64,000 nucleotides of DNA from Alkalimarinus sediminis (lineage in GTDB: Bacteria; Pseudomonadota; Gammaproteobacteria; Pseudomonadales; Oleiphilaceae): NCBI RefSeq assembly GCF_026427595.1, contig NZ_CP101527.1, positions 3,343,001-3,407,000 on the forward strand, in the 5' to 3' direction. Below, in pieces: positions 8,081 to 15,846 of the stretch. The notes beneath the pieces are model-generated. The model was given only the letters and a program-made list of their open reading frames with translations. It searched no databases and was not told the origin of the DNA. The number at the start of each line of letters is the position of its first letter. Position 1 is the first letter of the stretch. A program made the position numbers and the translations under genes.

Positions 8081-8848
8081 ATGAAAAAACTACTCGTTGT
8101 TTTTTTACTGGTAATTGTGGCGCTAGGAGGCGCGGCTTATTACTATCTAGGTAACATTAACGCGATCGTTAAAGAACAAGTTGAGAAACACGGTTCCAAT
8201 GCATTGCAAACCACCGTTAAAGTGGGTGGCGTGAACATCAAACTACTAGACGGTTTTGGTGAAATCACTAATTTCTCAATCGCTAACCCTAAGGGTTTTA
8301 GCTCAGCAACCGCCATTGGGTTTGATACTGTTAGACTGGATATCGGGACTGAAAATATCACCGAAATGCCCATCGTTATTGAAGAGATTTTAATTGACTC
8401 TGTCTCAACACTTTATGAATTAAACGCGCAAGGAAAGGGTAACCTTAATGCGCTACTTGACCAAATCAAATCTCAAAGCTCATCTCAAAAATCAGAGCCT
8501 AGCGCATCAGAAGACAAGTCCTCAGGTGATAGTGATATTCGCATCGTAGTTAAAAAGCTCGCTGTCAAAGACACGAAGCTAGCGCTTGACCTCACGGCAC
8601 TCGGTCAAAAACGATATGATGAAACCCTCCCTACCTTTGAGATTCAAAATATCGGCGGAAAGGATGGTTTACCGCCAGAGGAGTTAGGGCAAGTGATAGG
8701 TAAAAGCATGCTAGATAACATCATCAAGCAGGCCAAGAAAAAGCACGAAGAGAAATTAACCGATAAAGCTAAAGAAGCCCTAATGAAAGAGCTTGATGGC
8801 AAAGGCGGTGAAAAGCTCAAAGGGTTACTAAACAGTTTTGGCAGTTAG
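8081..8848 (+). CDS. Membrane-anchored AsmA-like protein
   Basis: A 255-residue protein with one N-terminal membrane anchor (residues about 3-22) followed by a periplasmic segment. Start ATG 8081 follows AAGGA by 6 bases; in-frame codons upstream lack a site. The periplasmic part resembles the first repeat of AsmA-family proteins (VKVGGVNIKLLDGFGEITNFSIANPKGF, a beta-rich bridge-like fold). It then has a low-complexity Ser/Lys stretch and a charged helical end rich in Lys and Glu. AsmA proteins act in phospholipid transport to the outer membrane, but this one is much shorter than true AsmA. It is flanked by repeats on both sides and appears monocistronic. Confidence 0.6.
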   Translation: MKKLLVVFLLVIVALGGAAYYYLGNINAIVKEQVEKHGSNALQTTVKVGGVNIKLLDGFGEITNFSIANPKGFSSATAIGFDTVRLDIGTENITEMPIVIEEILIDSVSTLYELNAQGKGNLNALLDQIKSQSSSQKSEPSASEDKSSGDSDIRIVVKKLAVKDTKLALDLTALGQKRYDETLPTFEIQNIGGKDGLPPEELGQVIGKSMLDNIIKQAKKKHEEKLTDKAKEALMKELDGKGGEKLKGLLNSFGS

Positions 8849-8904
8849 TACTACGTCGTTAATACTACGTCGTTAATACAACGTCGTTAACACATCGTCG
8901 CTAA
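8849..8904. repeat. 14-bp tandem repeat, four copies
   Basis: Four consecutive 14-bp units begin immediately after the stop codon of the AsmA-like gene, at 8849, 8863, 8877 and 8891. The first two are identical (TACTACGTCGTTAA) and the last two carry a few changes. It is a minisatellite in the 3' untranslated region. Confidence 0.85.
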
Positions 8905-8907
8905 CAC

Positions 8908-8933
8908 AAGAGCCCGTTTTTATAAGGGCTCTT
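8908..8933 (+). terminator. Hairpin terminator after the AsmA-like gene
   Basis: AAGAGCCC and GGGCTCTT pair over 8 bp around a 10-base loop. There is no long T-run after it on the + strand, so efficiency is uncertain. Its position right after the gene and the 14-bp repeats fits a transcript end. Confidence 0.5.
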
Positions 8934-9049
8934 AAGTTGCAGTAGCTCATACCTGGCCTGACAGAATCTATTCTAAGCTTAGATAAACTCGTACAATAGA
9001 GGACTTCAGAAATTGCCACAAAGGCGACACAAGCAGCACCCCTGTTGTC

Positions 9050-9069
9050 ATTCCCGCGAAGGCGGGAAT
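9050..9069. repeat. REP-like palindrome (ATTCCCGC ... GCGGGAAT)
   Basis: An 8-bp perfect stem with a GAAG loop. The same element occurs inverted at 52400-52419, sharing the flanking TCA and CCATTG, and a longer version is at 56602-56631. It is a dispersed extragenic palindrome, not a specific regulatory site. Confidence 0.8.
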
Positions 9070-9170
9070 CCATTGTTTGATGCTACCAACGTTGTCGAAA
9101 AAACTAACGAAACCATCTGATTATTTTTGATAAATACGATATCAATCAAGTTGTCTACGAAGAATGATCA

Positions 9171-11348
9171 CTTTTACTCCTATCCGACCCATTTCATCCG
9201 TCATAAAAGGGGCAACGCCCTAAACCAGACATTATTGAAATAATGTTATACGTACCAGTAAGCATGTGCGACATAGAATTATAGGGTGCGCTTGCGCACC
9301 GAATGCTCCCAGTTAGTAATTAGTCCAAGCTTCCAATGGTGCGCAAGCGCACCCTATATTTTCAATTACTGAAATGTAAATGGCTATTTTGTGATCGTCT
9401 TGATAACTATCACTTTTACTCCTCTCCGACCCATTTCATCCGCCATAAAAGGGGCAACGCCCTAAACCAGACATTATTTAAATAATGTTATACGTACCAG
9501 TAAGCATGTGCGACATAGAGTTATAGGGTGCGCTTGCGCACCGAATGCTCCCAGTTAGTAATTAGTCCAAGCTTCCAATGGTGCGCAAGCGCACCCTATA
9601 TTTTCAATTACTGAAATGTAAATGGCTATTTTGTGGTCGTCTTAATAACTATCACTTTTACTCCTATCCGACCCATTTCATCCGTCATAAAAGGGGCAAC
9701 GCCCTAAACCAGACATTATTGAAATGATGTTATACGCCCCAGTAAGCATGTGAGGCATAGAGTTATAGGGTGCGTTTGCGCACCGAATGCTCCCAGTTAG
9801 TAATTAGTCCAAGCTTCCAATGGTGCGCAAGCGTACCCTATGTTTTCAATTACTGAAATGTAAATGTCTGTTTTGTGATCGTCTTGATAACTATCACTTT
9901 TACTCCTATCCGACCCATTTCATCCGTCATAAAAGGGGCAACGCCCTAAACCAGACATTATTTAAATAATGTTATACGTACCAGTAAGCATGTGCGACAT
10001 AGAATTATAGGGTGCGCTTGCGCACCGAATGACACCAGCTAGAAATTGTTCCAAGCTTCCAATGGTGCGCAAGCGCACCCTATATTTTCAATTACTGAAA
10101 TGTAAATGGCTATTTTGTGATCGTCTTGATAACTATTGCTTTTACTCCTATCCGACCCATTTCATCCGTCATAAAAGGGGCAACGCCCTAAACCAGACAT
10201 TATTTAAATAATGTTATACGTACCAGTAAGCATGTGCGACATAGAGTTATAGGGTGCGCTTGCGCACCGAATGCTCCCAGTTAGTAATTAGTCCAAGCTT
10301 CCAATGGTGCGCAAGCGCACCCTATATTTTCAATTACTGAAATGTAAATGGCTATTTTGTGATCGTCTTGATAACTATCACTTTTACTCCTATCCGACCC
10401 ATTTCATCCGCCATAAAAGGGGCAACGCCCTAAACCAGACATTATTTAAATAATGTTATACGTACCAGTAAGCATGTGCGACATAGAGTTATAGGGTGCG
10501 CTTGCGCACCGAATGCTCCCAGTTAGTAATTAGTCCAAGCTTCCAATGGTGCGCAAGCGCACCCTATATTTTCAATTACTGAAATGTAAATGGCTATTTT
10601 GTGATCGTCTTGATAACTATCACTTTTACTCCTATCCGACCCATTTCATCCGCCATAAAAGGGGCAACGCCCTAAACCAGACATTATTGAAATAATGTTA
10701 TACGCACCAGTAAGCATGTGCGACATAGAATTATAGGGTGCGCTTGCGCACCGAATGCTCCCAGTTAGTAATTAGTCCAAGCTTCCAATGGTGCGCAAGC
10801 GCACCCTATATTTTCAATTACTGAAATGTAAATGGCTATTTTGTGATCGTCTTGATAACTATTGCTTTTACTCCTATCCGACCCATTTCATCCGCCATAA
10901 AAGGGGCAACGCCCTAAACCAGACATTATTGAAATAATGTTATACGCACCAGTAAGCATGTGCGACATAGAATTATAGGGTGCGCTTGCGCACCGAATGC
11001 TCCCAGTTAGTAATTAGTCCAAGCTTCCAATGGTGCGCAAGCGCACCCTATGTTTTCAATTACTGAAATGTAAATGTCTGTTTTGTGGTCGTCTTAATAA
11101 CTATCACTTTTACTCCTATCCGACCCATTTCATCCGCCATAAAAGGGGCAACGCCCTAAACCAGACATTATTGAAATAATGTTATACGCACCAGTAAGCA
11201 TGTGCGACATAGAATTATAGGGTGCGCTTGCGCACCGAATGACACCAGCTAGAAATTGTTCCAAGCTTCCAATGGTGCGCAAGCGCACCCTATGTTTTCA
11301 ATTACTGAAATGTAAATGGCTATTTTGTGATCGTCTTAATAACTATCG
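9171..11348. repeat. Nine-copy tandem array of a 242-bp hairpin-rich unit
   Basis: Unit starts (CTTTTACTCC or a variant) are at 9171, 9413, 9655, 9897, 10139, 10381, 10623, 10865 and 11107. Every copy is exactly 242 bp, differing only by substitutions. Each holds an A-T palindrome (CATTATTTAAATAATG), a large inverted repeat and a TTTCA/TGAAA hairpin. In copy 6 the large repeat has arms at 10490-10510 and 10548-10568, 21 bp perfect with a 37-base loop, and each arm is itself a hairpin (GGTGCGCAAGCGCACC). The array starts and stops abruptly in unrelated sequence. No plausible protein gene lies inside: in-frame stops recur and 242 is not a multiple of three. A lone relative of one arm is at 56482-56503. 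Function is unknown. Confidence 0.95.
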
Positions 11349-11387
11349 CTTTTAACTCTAAGCGTGGATTAACTACCTCCCGATTTG

Positions 11388-11425
11388 GCCTGCTTTAAAC
11401 TTCCTATAAAGAGTCTAAAGCAGGC
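11388..11425. repeat. Inverted repeat flanking the 242-bp array
   Basis: GCCTGCTTTAAAC and GTCTAAAGCAGGC pair over 13 positions with one mismatch around a 12-base loop, 39 bp beyond the last array unit. No T-run follows on either side, so it is recorded as a palindrome and not called a terminator. Confidence 0.55.
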
Positions 11426-11516
11426 TAGGAGAACGTGATCATTGAGAACAGGAAAGTGCGAAGAGCTGTCAGGTAAGGTCATAACCTAATTTAAATTCTG
11501 TTAGATCAAGTCTGAG

Positions 11517-11577
11517 CTACTACTCTTAAATCTACTACTCTTTAATCTTCTACTCTTAAATCGCGGCAATGTGCCGC
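11517..11577. repeat. 15-bp tandem repeat and adjacent short hairpin
   Basis: Three 15-bp units (CTACTACTCTTAAAT and near copies) start at 11517, 11532 and 11547. They are followed by a perfect GCGGCA-ATG-TGCCGC hairpin at 11563-11577. The region lies 3' of glrR on its strand and could hold that operon's transcript end, but no T-run marks it. Confidence 0.7.
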
Positions 11578-11622
11578 CCCTACAACAAGATAGGGTTAAA
11601 AACGACAACCTAACTTTCAATA

Positions 11623-12954
11623 CTAACCTTTATTATTCGGCTTAAATTGAGTCGCTTCTATGCCGTACTTTGATAGCAGTTTATAAAAATCAGTACGATT
11701 ACGTTGAGCTATTTTTGCAGCATTCGCCACATGCCCTTCGGTCATCGTCATCAATTTATTCAAATAATTACGTTCAAACTCTGATCGCGCATCACTAAAT
11801 GATGGCAGGTAATCTGATTGACGCTCTAACGCTTGCGCCACTAGCGAAACCGGTATAATGGGTGTGGTTGCTAATGCTAGGGTCTGCTCTACAACATTAA
11901 TTAACTGCCTTATGTTTCCCGGCCATGGGGCTGCTATTAGCATCTGCATAGATTCTGGTGAGTAGCCTTTAATTTTACTGTTTTTCTTTCGATCGAGCAG
12001 GTAGCGCACTAACGCTGGTATATCCTCTGCCCGCTCTGCAAGTGAAGGAATTTTTAGCTTCACCACTTTTAAGCGGTAATAGAGATCTTCTCTAAATCGC
12101 TGGTGCTGCATAGCCTCCTCAAGATTAAAGTGGGTGGCTGACAGTATTCTTACATCAACAGGTATAGAGCGCACACTGCCAACAGGGCGAACCTCTCTGT
12201 CCTGCAATGCTCTCAAGAGTTTTACTTGCAGCGTGGTAGGCATATCGCCAATTTCATCAAGAAACAACGTACCGCCATCTGCTGCCAAAAATAACCCGGT
12301 GTGTTCACTAATGGCCCCGGTAAATGCGCCTTTAACGTGCCCAAACAACTCAGATTCCAGCAAGTGTTCAGGTAAAGCTCCGCAATTAATAGCTACAAAT
12401 GGTTTATTATTCCGAGGGCTCGCTTTATGTATCGCACGAGCTAGTAACTCTTTACCGGTTCCACTGGGACCAGTAATCAAAACACTCACATCACTTTGAG
12501 CAACTTGGTGAGCCTGTCCAAGTAACGTCTCCATTGCTTCGTTGTTGGTAACAATCTCAGAGCGCCAAGCTTCGTCTACTTGAGAGGTTTGTTGCAAAGC
12601 CTCCCGTATGGAGGATAAAAACTCATCACGGTTAATGGGTTTTGTAATAAAGCTAAACACTCCCTGCTGAGTAGCTGCAACGGCTTCGGGAATAGACCCG
12701 TGTGCGGTCATGATAATGACCTGCAACCCCGGTTGAAGCTGTTGAATTTTACCAAACAGCTCTAAACCATCTATTCCTTCCATTCTCAAGTCGGTGATAA
12801 CAAGATCTACTCGTTTTTTGGCGATCCACTGCAGTGCAGACTCTCCACTGTCAACGCAGTCAACCTGGTAGCTTTCAGTTTCAAGCCGCATGGATAATAG
12901 CCTTAGCAGGCTAACATCATCATCCACTAACAGTATTTGAGGAGTTCGTTTCAT
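11623..12954 (-). CDS. glrR: Sigma-54-dependent response regulator GlrR
   Basis: A 443-residue NtrC-family activator. The receiver domain has Asp55 as phospho-acceptor in VITDLRM. The AAA+ domain has Walker A GPSGTGKE at 162-169, the sigma-54-contacting GAFTGA loop at 209-214 and Walker B TLFLDE at about 229-234. The C-terminal Fis-type HTH is GHVANAAKIAQRNRTDFYKLL. The gene order kinase-lipoprotein-regulator is that of glrK-qseG-glrR in enterobacteria. Its ATG overlaps the stop of qseG, so translation is coupled. E. coli GlrR activates sigma-54 promoters of small RNAs and rpoE at TGTC-N10-GACA boxes; such a box lies upstream of the divergent EF-hand gene here. Confidence 0.92.
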   Translation of the reverse strand: MKRTPQILLVDDDVSLLRLLSMRLETESYQVDCVDSGESALQWIAKKRVDLVITDLRMEGIDGLELFGKIQQLQPGLQVIIMTAHGSIPEAVAATQQGVFSFITKPINRDEFLSSIREALQQTSQVDEAWRSEIVTNNEAMETLLGQAHQVAQSDVSVLITGPSGTGKELLARAIHKASPRNNKPFVAINCGALPEHLLESELFGHVKGAFTGAISEHTGLFLAADGGTLFLDEIGDMPTTLQVKLLRALQDREVRPVGSVRSIPVDVRILSATHFNLEEAMQHQRFREDLYYRLKVVKLKIPSLAERAEDIPALVRYLLDRKKNSKIKGYSPESMQMLIAAPWPGNIRQLINVVEQTLALATTPIIPVSLVAQALERQSDYLPSFSDARSEFERNYLNKLMTMTEGHVANAAKIAQRNRTDFYKLLSKYGIEATQFKPNNKG

Positions 12955-13514
12955 GGTGACACCTCAGGCTCTACGTTGACCGACCGCGCCTTCATACGGT
13001 GCTCTATATTGGTGAGGGCTTCTATTTTTTTCTCCAACTCTGCACTCTCTGCAGCTTGCTGTTCAATGGTTTTACTTTGCTCATCAATCTGGCGTTGCAA
13101 TAAGACCACTTCTGACTTTTGCTTTTGCAGTGTTTGATTAAGTTTGAGGATATAATCAATTAATTCGTCGGTTTGGCAGTTGTGACGCTTATCATCACTG
13201 AGAGGCAGCTGATTAATAATTAAATCTTCTGCCTCTCTTAGTTCACGATAGCTGGCATCACTATGAGTTAATAAGATTGCTCGGAGCGCAACCTGATGAG
13301 TATCTCCAGGGTCTTCAACACGGTTAAGGGCTTCAGCCCTTTGCTCTGGTGACAGCAGGAATGCCCCCACCCAGTCACCTGAATGTAAGTCAACTTCACA
13401 ACTCGCCATAGGCTTATCAACCACTAAGAGTGCAGATTCGGTTACCTTCTGAACATGACTGCAAGCGGTTAAGCCTAAGACCATTAGCCCAATAACTACA
13501 ACATTAAGTTTCAT
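12951..13514 (-). CDS. qseG: QseG-like outer-membrane lipoprotein of the glr operon
   Basis: A 187-residue lipoprotein with lipobox LTAC near residue 18. The C-terminal half (about residues 115-170) is a long predicted coiled coil (LNQTLQKQKSEVVLLQRQ). In enterobacteria QseG interacts with and stimulates the kinase GlrK from the outer membrane. Sequence conservation in this family is low, and identity rests mainly on position between the kinase and the sigma-54 regulator, overlapping both genes by 4 bp (ATGA junctions). Confidence 0.8.
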   Translation of the reverse strand: MKLNVVVIGLMVLGLTACSHVQKVTESALLVVDKPMASCEVDLHSGDWVGAFLLSPEQRAEALNRVEDPGDTHQVALRAILLTHSDASYRELREAEDLIINQLPLSDDKRHNCQTDELIDYILKLNQTLQKQKSEVVLLQRQIDEQSKTIEQQAAESAELEKKIEALTNIEHRMKARSVNVEPEVSP

Positions 13515-15019
13515 GACATGTTTACCTTTTTACCCTGAGAGGCTCTACTTGAATGATCTTCTGATTCATCGCTAGAAACCTCATAAGAACAATCCTTTGA
13601 TACCAACGGTATCTGTAACTGAAAACAAACATCTGCTTGTGGGTGACTTACGATTTGCAAGTGACCACCATGCATGAGTGCATATTCCTTTGCTACCGAT
13701 AGCCCTATCCCAGAGCCCTTAATCGTACCCGAGCGAGGCTGTCGCCCCTGCTCAAAAGGCAGAAAAATACGTTCTTGATCTTCTTTAGGTATCATATTGC
13801 CATTGTTAGCAATTTGTAGAACCAAGTCTTGCTCTGTCGCCCGCCAACTAAGCCACATTCTTGATGGTGGCAGGCTATAGTAGGTGGCATTAGAGATTAA
13901 ATTACCCAACAGTGTGCGCAGTTTAACTTTGTCGGCATTGAGAGTCAGAGACTCCCCATCCAAACAGTAATGCAGGTCAGCCCGTTGGATATCTAACCGG
14001 TGCTCGTGCAACACTTCATCAATCAGTTTACGTAAATCAAACTGGCTCACCAGAATGCTGCGTTGATACTTCAAACCATTAAAGTCGAGAAGATTTTCGA
14101 TAATTCGCTGCAGTTGTAAGCCTTTGTCTTGCAGAATCATCACTATTTCACGCTGGGAGTCGGTCAGCGGCCCTAATATCTCTTCTTCCATCAGGTCTGC
14201 CCCTTCTCGAAGACTGGCCAATGGGGTTTTTAGCTCGTGAGACATCTGCCTGATAAAGCGAAATTTTTGCTCTTCAAGTGCCTGTAGCTTGGTGTGTAAC
14301 CACTGTAGTTTTTCACCCAGATTATTAAGTTCTCGTGGTCCATAAACTTCAAATTTGAGCGGTGCCTGCCCTGAACCTAACTGCTGAATAATCTCTTCAA
14401 GACGCTGTATTGGTCGAATAATTAAGAACGTGAACAACACACTCATAACAATACTAAGGGGCACTAAACTCACCCCTTGCCAAAGTAACTTTGATTTTAC
14501 CGATGCGGCATCAGCAGCCAACTGCTCAGATTTAAGCTCGATTGTATGCTGTATTGCCTGCACTAACCGTTGGGTATTTGTAGACAGTGCTTCGAATTGA
14601 GTTAGCGCGTTTTCGTAGACTGCTGAGTCATAAGGTACGTCACTTAATGTATCTATCAACTGTTGCGTGCTGCTAGTGAGAGTGCTACAAAGCGCTTGTA
14701 GATTTTCAGACAGGTCTTCTTTACACACGTCATCTAGGTCTGCATGAAACCGTGCTTCTGTTACCTGAATAATACCCTTTAGTTTAGGATCACCGAGTAC
14801 CTGATACTGTCTTGCTGAGTGCTCCATGTCTAACACGATCTCAGGTAGGCTCTGACTGCTTTTAGCCAGTGACGCAATTTCTAATGTTGCTAACCGCCCT
14901 TTCATCGAAACACTCTCTAACGCTTGCATAGCCTGTATCAGCAAAGCGCCTAGCGGTGTCAGCACCAAGACAAAGGAGATGACAACCAATTGTAGCAATG
15001 AGCGAGGACGAAATAACAT
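13511..15019 (-). CDS. glrK: Sensor histidine kinase GlrK (QseE)
   Basis: A 502-residue kinase with membrane segments at about residues 10-30 and 182-201 flanking a helical periplasmic domain of about 150 residues. HAMP, a coiled linker, and the HisKA domain with His261 in QMSHELKTPLASL follow. The HATPase domain has NLISNATYYS, the F-box IFLPFEQG and the G-box GSGIGLSVAKEY. It phosphorylates GlrR. First gene of the operon. Upstream, 352 bp separate it from the divergent EF-hand gene. E. coli GlrK is linked to envelope stress and to control of glucosamine-6-phosphate synthesis; whether the same cues apply here is unknown. Confidence 0.92.
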   Translation of the reverse strand: MLFRPRSLLQLVVISFVLVLTPLGALLIQAMQALESVSMKGRLATLEIASLAKSSQSLPEIVLDMEHSARQYQVLGDPKLKGIIQVTEARFHADLDDVCKEDLSENLQALCSTLTSSTQQLIDTLSDVPYDSAVYENALTQFEALSTNTQRLVQAIQHTIELKSEQLAADAASVKSKLLWQGVSLVPLSIVMSVLFTFLIIRPIQRLEEIIQQLGSGQAPLKFEVYGPRELNNLGEKLQWLHTKLQALEEQKFRFIRQMSHELKTPLASLREGADLMEEEILGPLTDSQREIVMILQDKGLQLQRIIENLLDFNGLKYQRSILVSQFDLRKLIDEVLHEHRLDIQRADLHYCLDGESLTLNADKVKLRTLLGNLISNATYYSLPPSRMWLSWRATEQDLVLQIANNGNMIPKEDQERIFLPFEQGRQPRSGTIKGSGIGLSVAKEYALMHGGHLQIVSHPQADVCFQLQIPLVSKDCSYEVSSDESEDHSSRASQGKKVNMS

Positions 15020-15118
15020 GACAGGTTTCTGCTTTCTCTCGGTATGGTTATTGATTAGTTTAAAGCGTGTTCAAGCCACAACCTAATGATTAAGGCAATT
15101 TAACGTCGAAAAACAAGC

Positions 15119-15136
15119 TGTCGCAAAACCAAGACA
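15119..15136. promoter_or_regulatory. GlrR-like box TGTC-N10-GACA, perfect
   Basis: TGTC (15119-15122), ten bases, GACA (15133-15136) matches the described GlrR recognition pattern exactly. It lies about 150 bp upstream of the sigma-54 promoter at 15286, a normal enhancer distance, in the gap between glrK and the EF-hand gene. Confidence 0.7.
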
Positions 15137-15183
15137 CGTAACTTATTGTTTTATATTAACTAGTGAGCCAACCAAAAATAAAG

Positions 15184-15201
15184 CGTCGCAAATATGCGAC
15201 A
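15184..15201. promoter_or_regulatory. Second GlrR-like box, CGTC-N10-GACA
   Basis: CGTC (15184-15187), ten bases, GACA (15198-15201), one mismatch to the GlrR pattern. It is 65 bp from the first box, close to six helical turns, so both would face the same side of the DNA. Further inverted sequence (ACCGT ... ACGGT) follows at about 15207-15231. Confidence 0.6.
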
Positions 15202-15285
15202 CTTTAACCGTCGAAGCGATCGCTTAACGGTTTAAATCACCACCGGATAATTTTAACATGTTGAATTATATGTATTTTTAATTGT

Positions 15286-15302
15286 TGGCACTGATATAGC
15301 TA
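15286..15302 (+). promoter_or_regulatory. Sigma-54 promoter of the EF-hand gene
   Basis: TGGCACTGATATAGCTA has the -24 GG and -12 GC separated by exactly ten bases, and matches TGGCAC-N5-TTGCW except at one or two positions of the -12 box. Expected transcript start is near 15312, leaving a leader of about 60 bases before the ATG at 15372. Confidence 0.75.
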
Positions 15303-15371
15303 TAGATCTATGGAGTGAGTTGAGGTGTCTCAAACTCTTGGATGTTGTAACTATTCAAAGGAGAAAAAAAC

Positions 15372-15704
15372 ATGGCTATTCGTACAATTCTAACCGTGCC
15401 TGCTGCTGCAGCATTACTGCTAGCACTGAGCACAAACGCAGGCGCTGAAAGCAGCACAAAAGACGCTATGCCAAACTCATCAAAAATACAGGAAGAGTTC
15501 TCTGTATTAGATAAAGATGGTAACGGAAAGCTAACACAGGAAGAAGTTAACATCAGTCCAGAGCTTGCAAGTGCCTTCGTAGAGCTCGACGCTAACAGCA
15601 ATGGTGATATCGATATGAGCGAGTACGTACTTTATCACAGCCCAGCAACCGCTGCGGGCAAACCAAAAGCACCATCAAAGGTAGAAGCTACACCTGCAAA
15701 TTAA
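15372..15704 (+). CDS. Exported EF-hand calcium-binding protein
   Basis: A 110-residue protein with a signal peptide (residues 1-25, ending NAGA). It has two canonical EF-hand loops, DKDGNGKLTQEE (47-58) and DANSNGDIDMSE (73-84), both with Asp at position 1 and Glu at position 12. The C-terminal tail is Pro/Ala/Lys-rich. The start has a strong AAAGGAG site 8 bases upstream. It is divergent from glrK and sits behind a sigma-54 promoter with GlrR-like boxes, so it is a candidate GlrR target. Periplasmic Ca2+ buffering or sensing is a reasonable guess only. Confidence 0.85.
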   Translation: MAIRTILTVPAAAALLLALSTNAGAESSTKDAMPNSSKIQEEFSVLDKDGNGKLTQEEVNISPELASAFVELDANSNGDIDMSEYVLYHSPATAAGKPKAPSKVEATPAN

Positions 15705-15713
15705 TGCAGTTAT

Positions 15714-15742
15714 CCATTAGGTGTCCCTAACCACCTAATAGG
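15714..15742 (+). terminator. Hairpin after the EF-hand gene
   Basis: TTAGGTG and CACCTAA pair around an 8-base loop, with partial extension by flanking CCA/AGG. A T-rich stretch (TTTCTTTTT) follows about 10 bases later, so termination is plausible but imperfect. Confidence 0.45.
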
Positions 15743-15846
15743 AGATCAATTTCTTTTTCAGCACCCTTTTATACTGTCTTGACTAATTCCCCTTACAAGG
15801 CAGTTTTTTATTTTTTAGCCCCACACTTTTTTATGCCCAACATTTT

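Noticed and set aside
9050-9069. Rho-independent terminator
   Set aside because: The ATTCCCGC palindrome recurs at 52400 and 56602 with conserved flanks and no T-run, so it is a dispersed repeat.
8873-9073. 66-codon frame beside the array
   Set aside because: It reads through the 14-bp repeats, a terminator hairpin and a REP palindrome.
10029-10211. 60-codon open frame inside the 242-bp array
   Set aside because: It depends on the loop variant of copy 4, spans repeat units, lacks a ribosome site and is absent from most copies.
9171-11348. CRISPR array
   Set aside because: Whole 242-bp units repeat, including what would be spacers; there are no unique spacers and no cas genes.
9171-11348. 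Integron cassette array with attC sites
   Set aside because: No integrase in the window, no core-site pattern at junctions and no cassette genes; all inter-hairpin sequence is the same.
15307-15601. 97-codon frame antisense to the EF-hand gene
   Set aside because: The + strand gene has a signal peptide, EF-hand loops and a strong ribosome site; the antisense frame has none of these.
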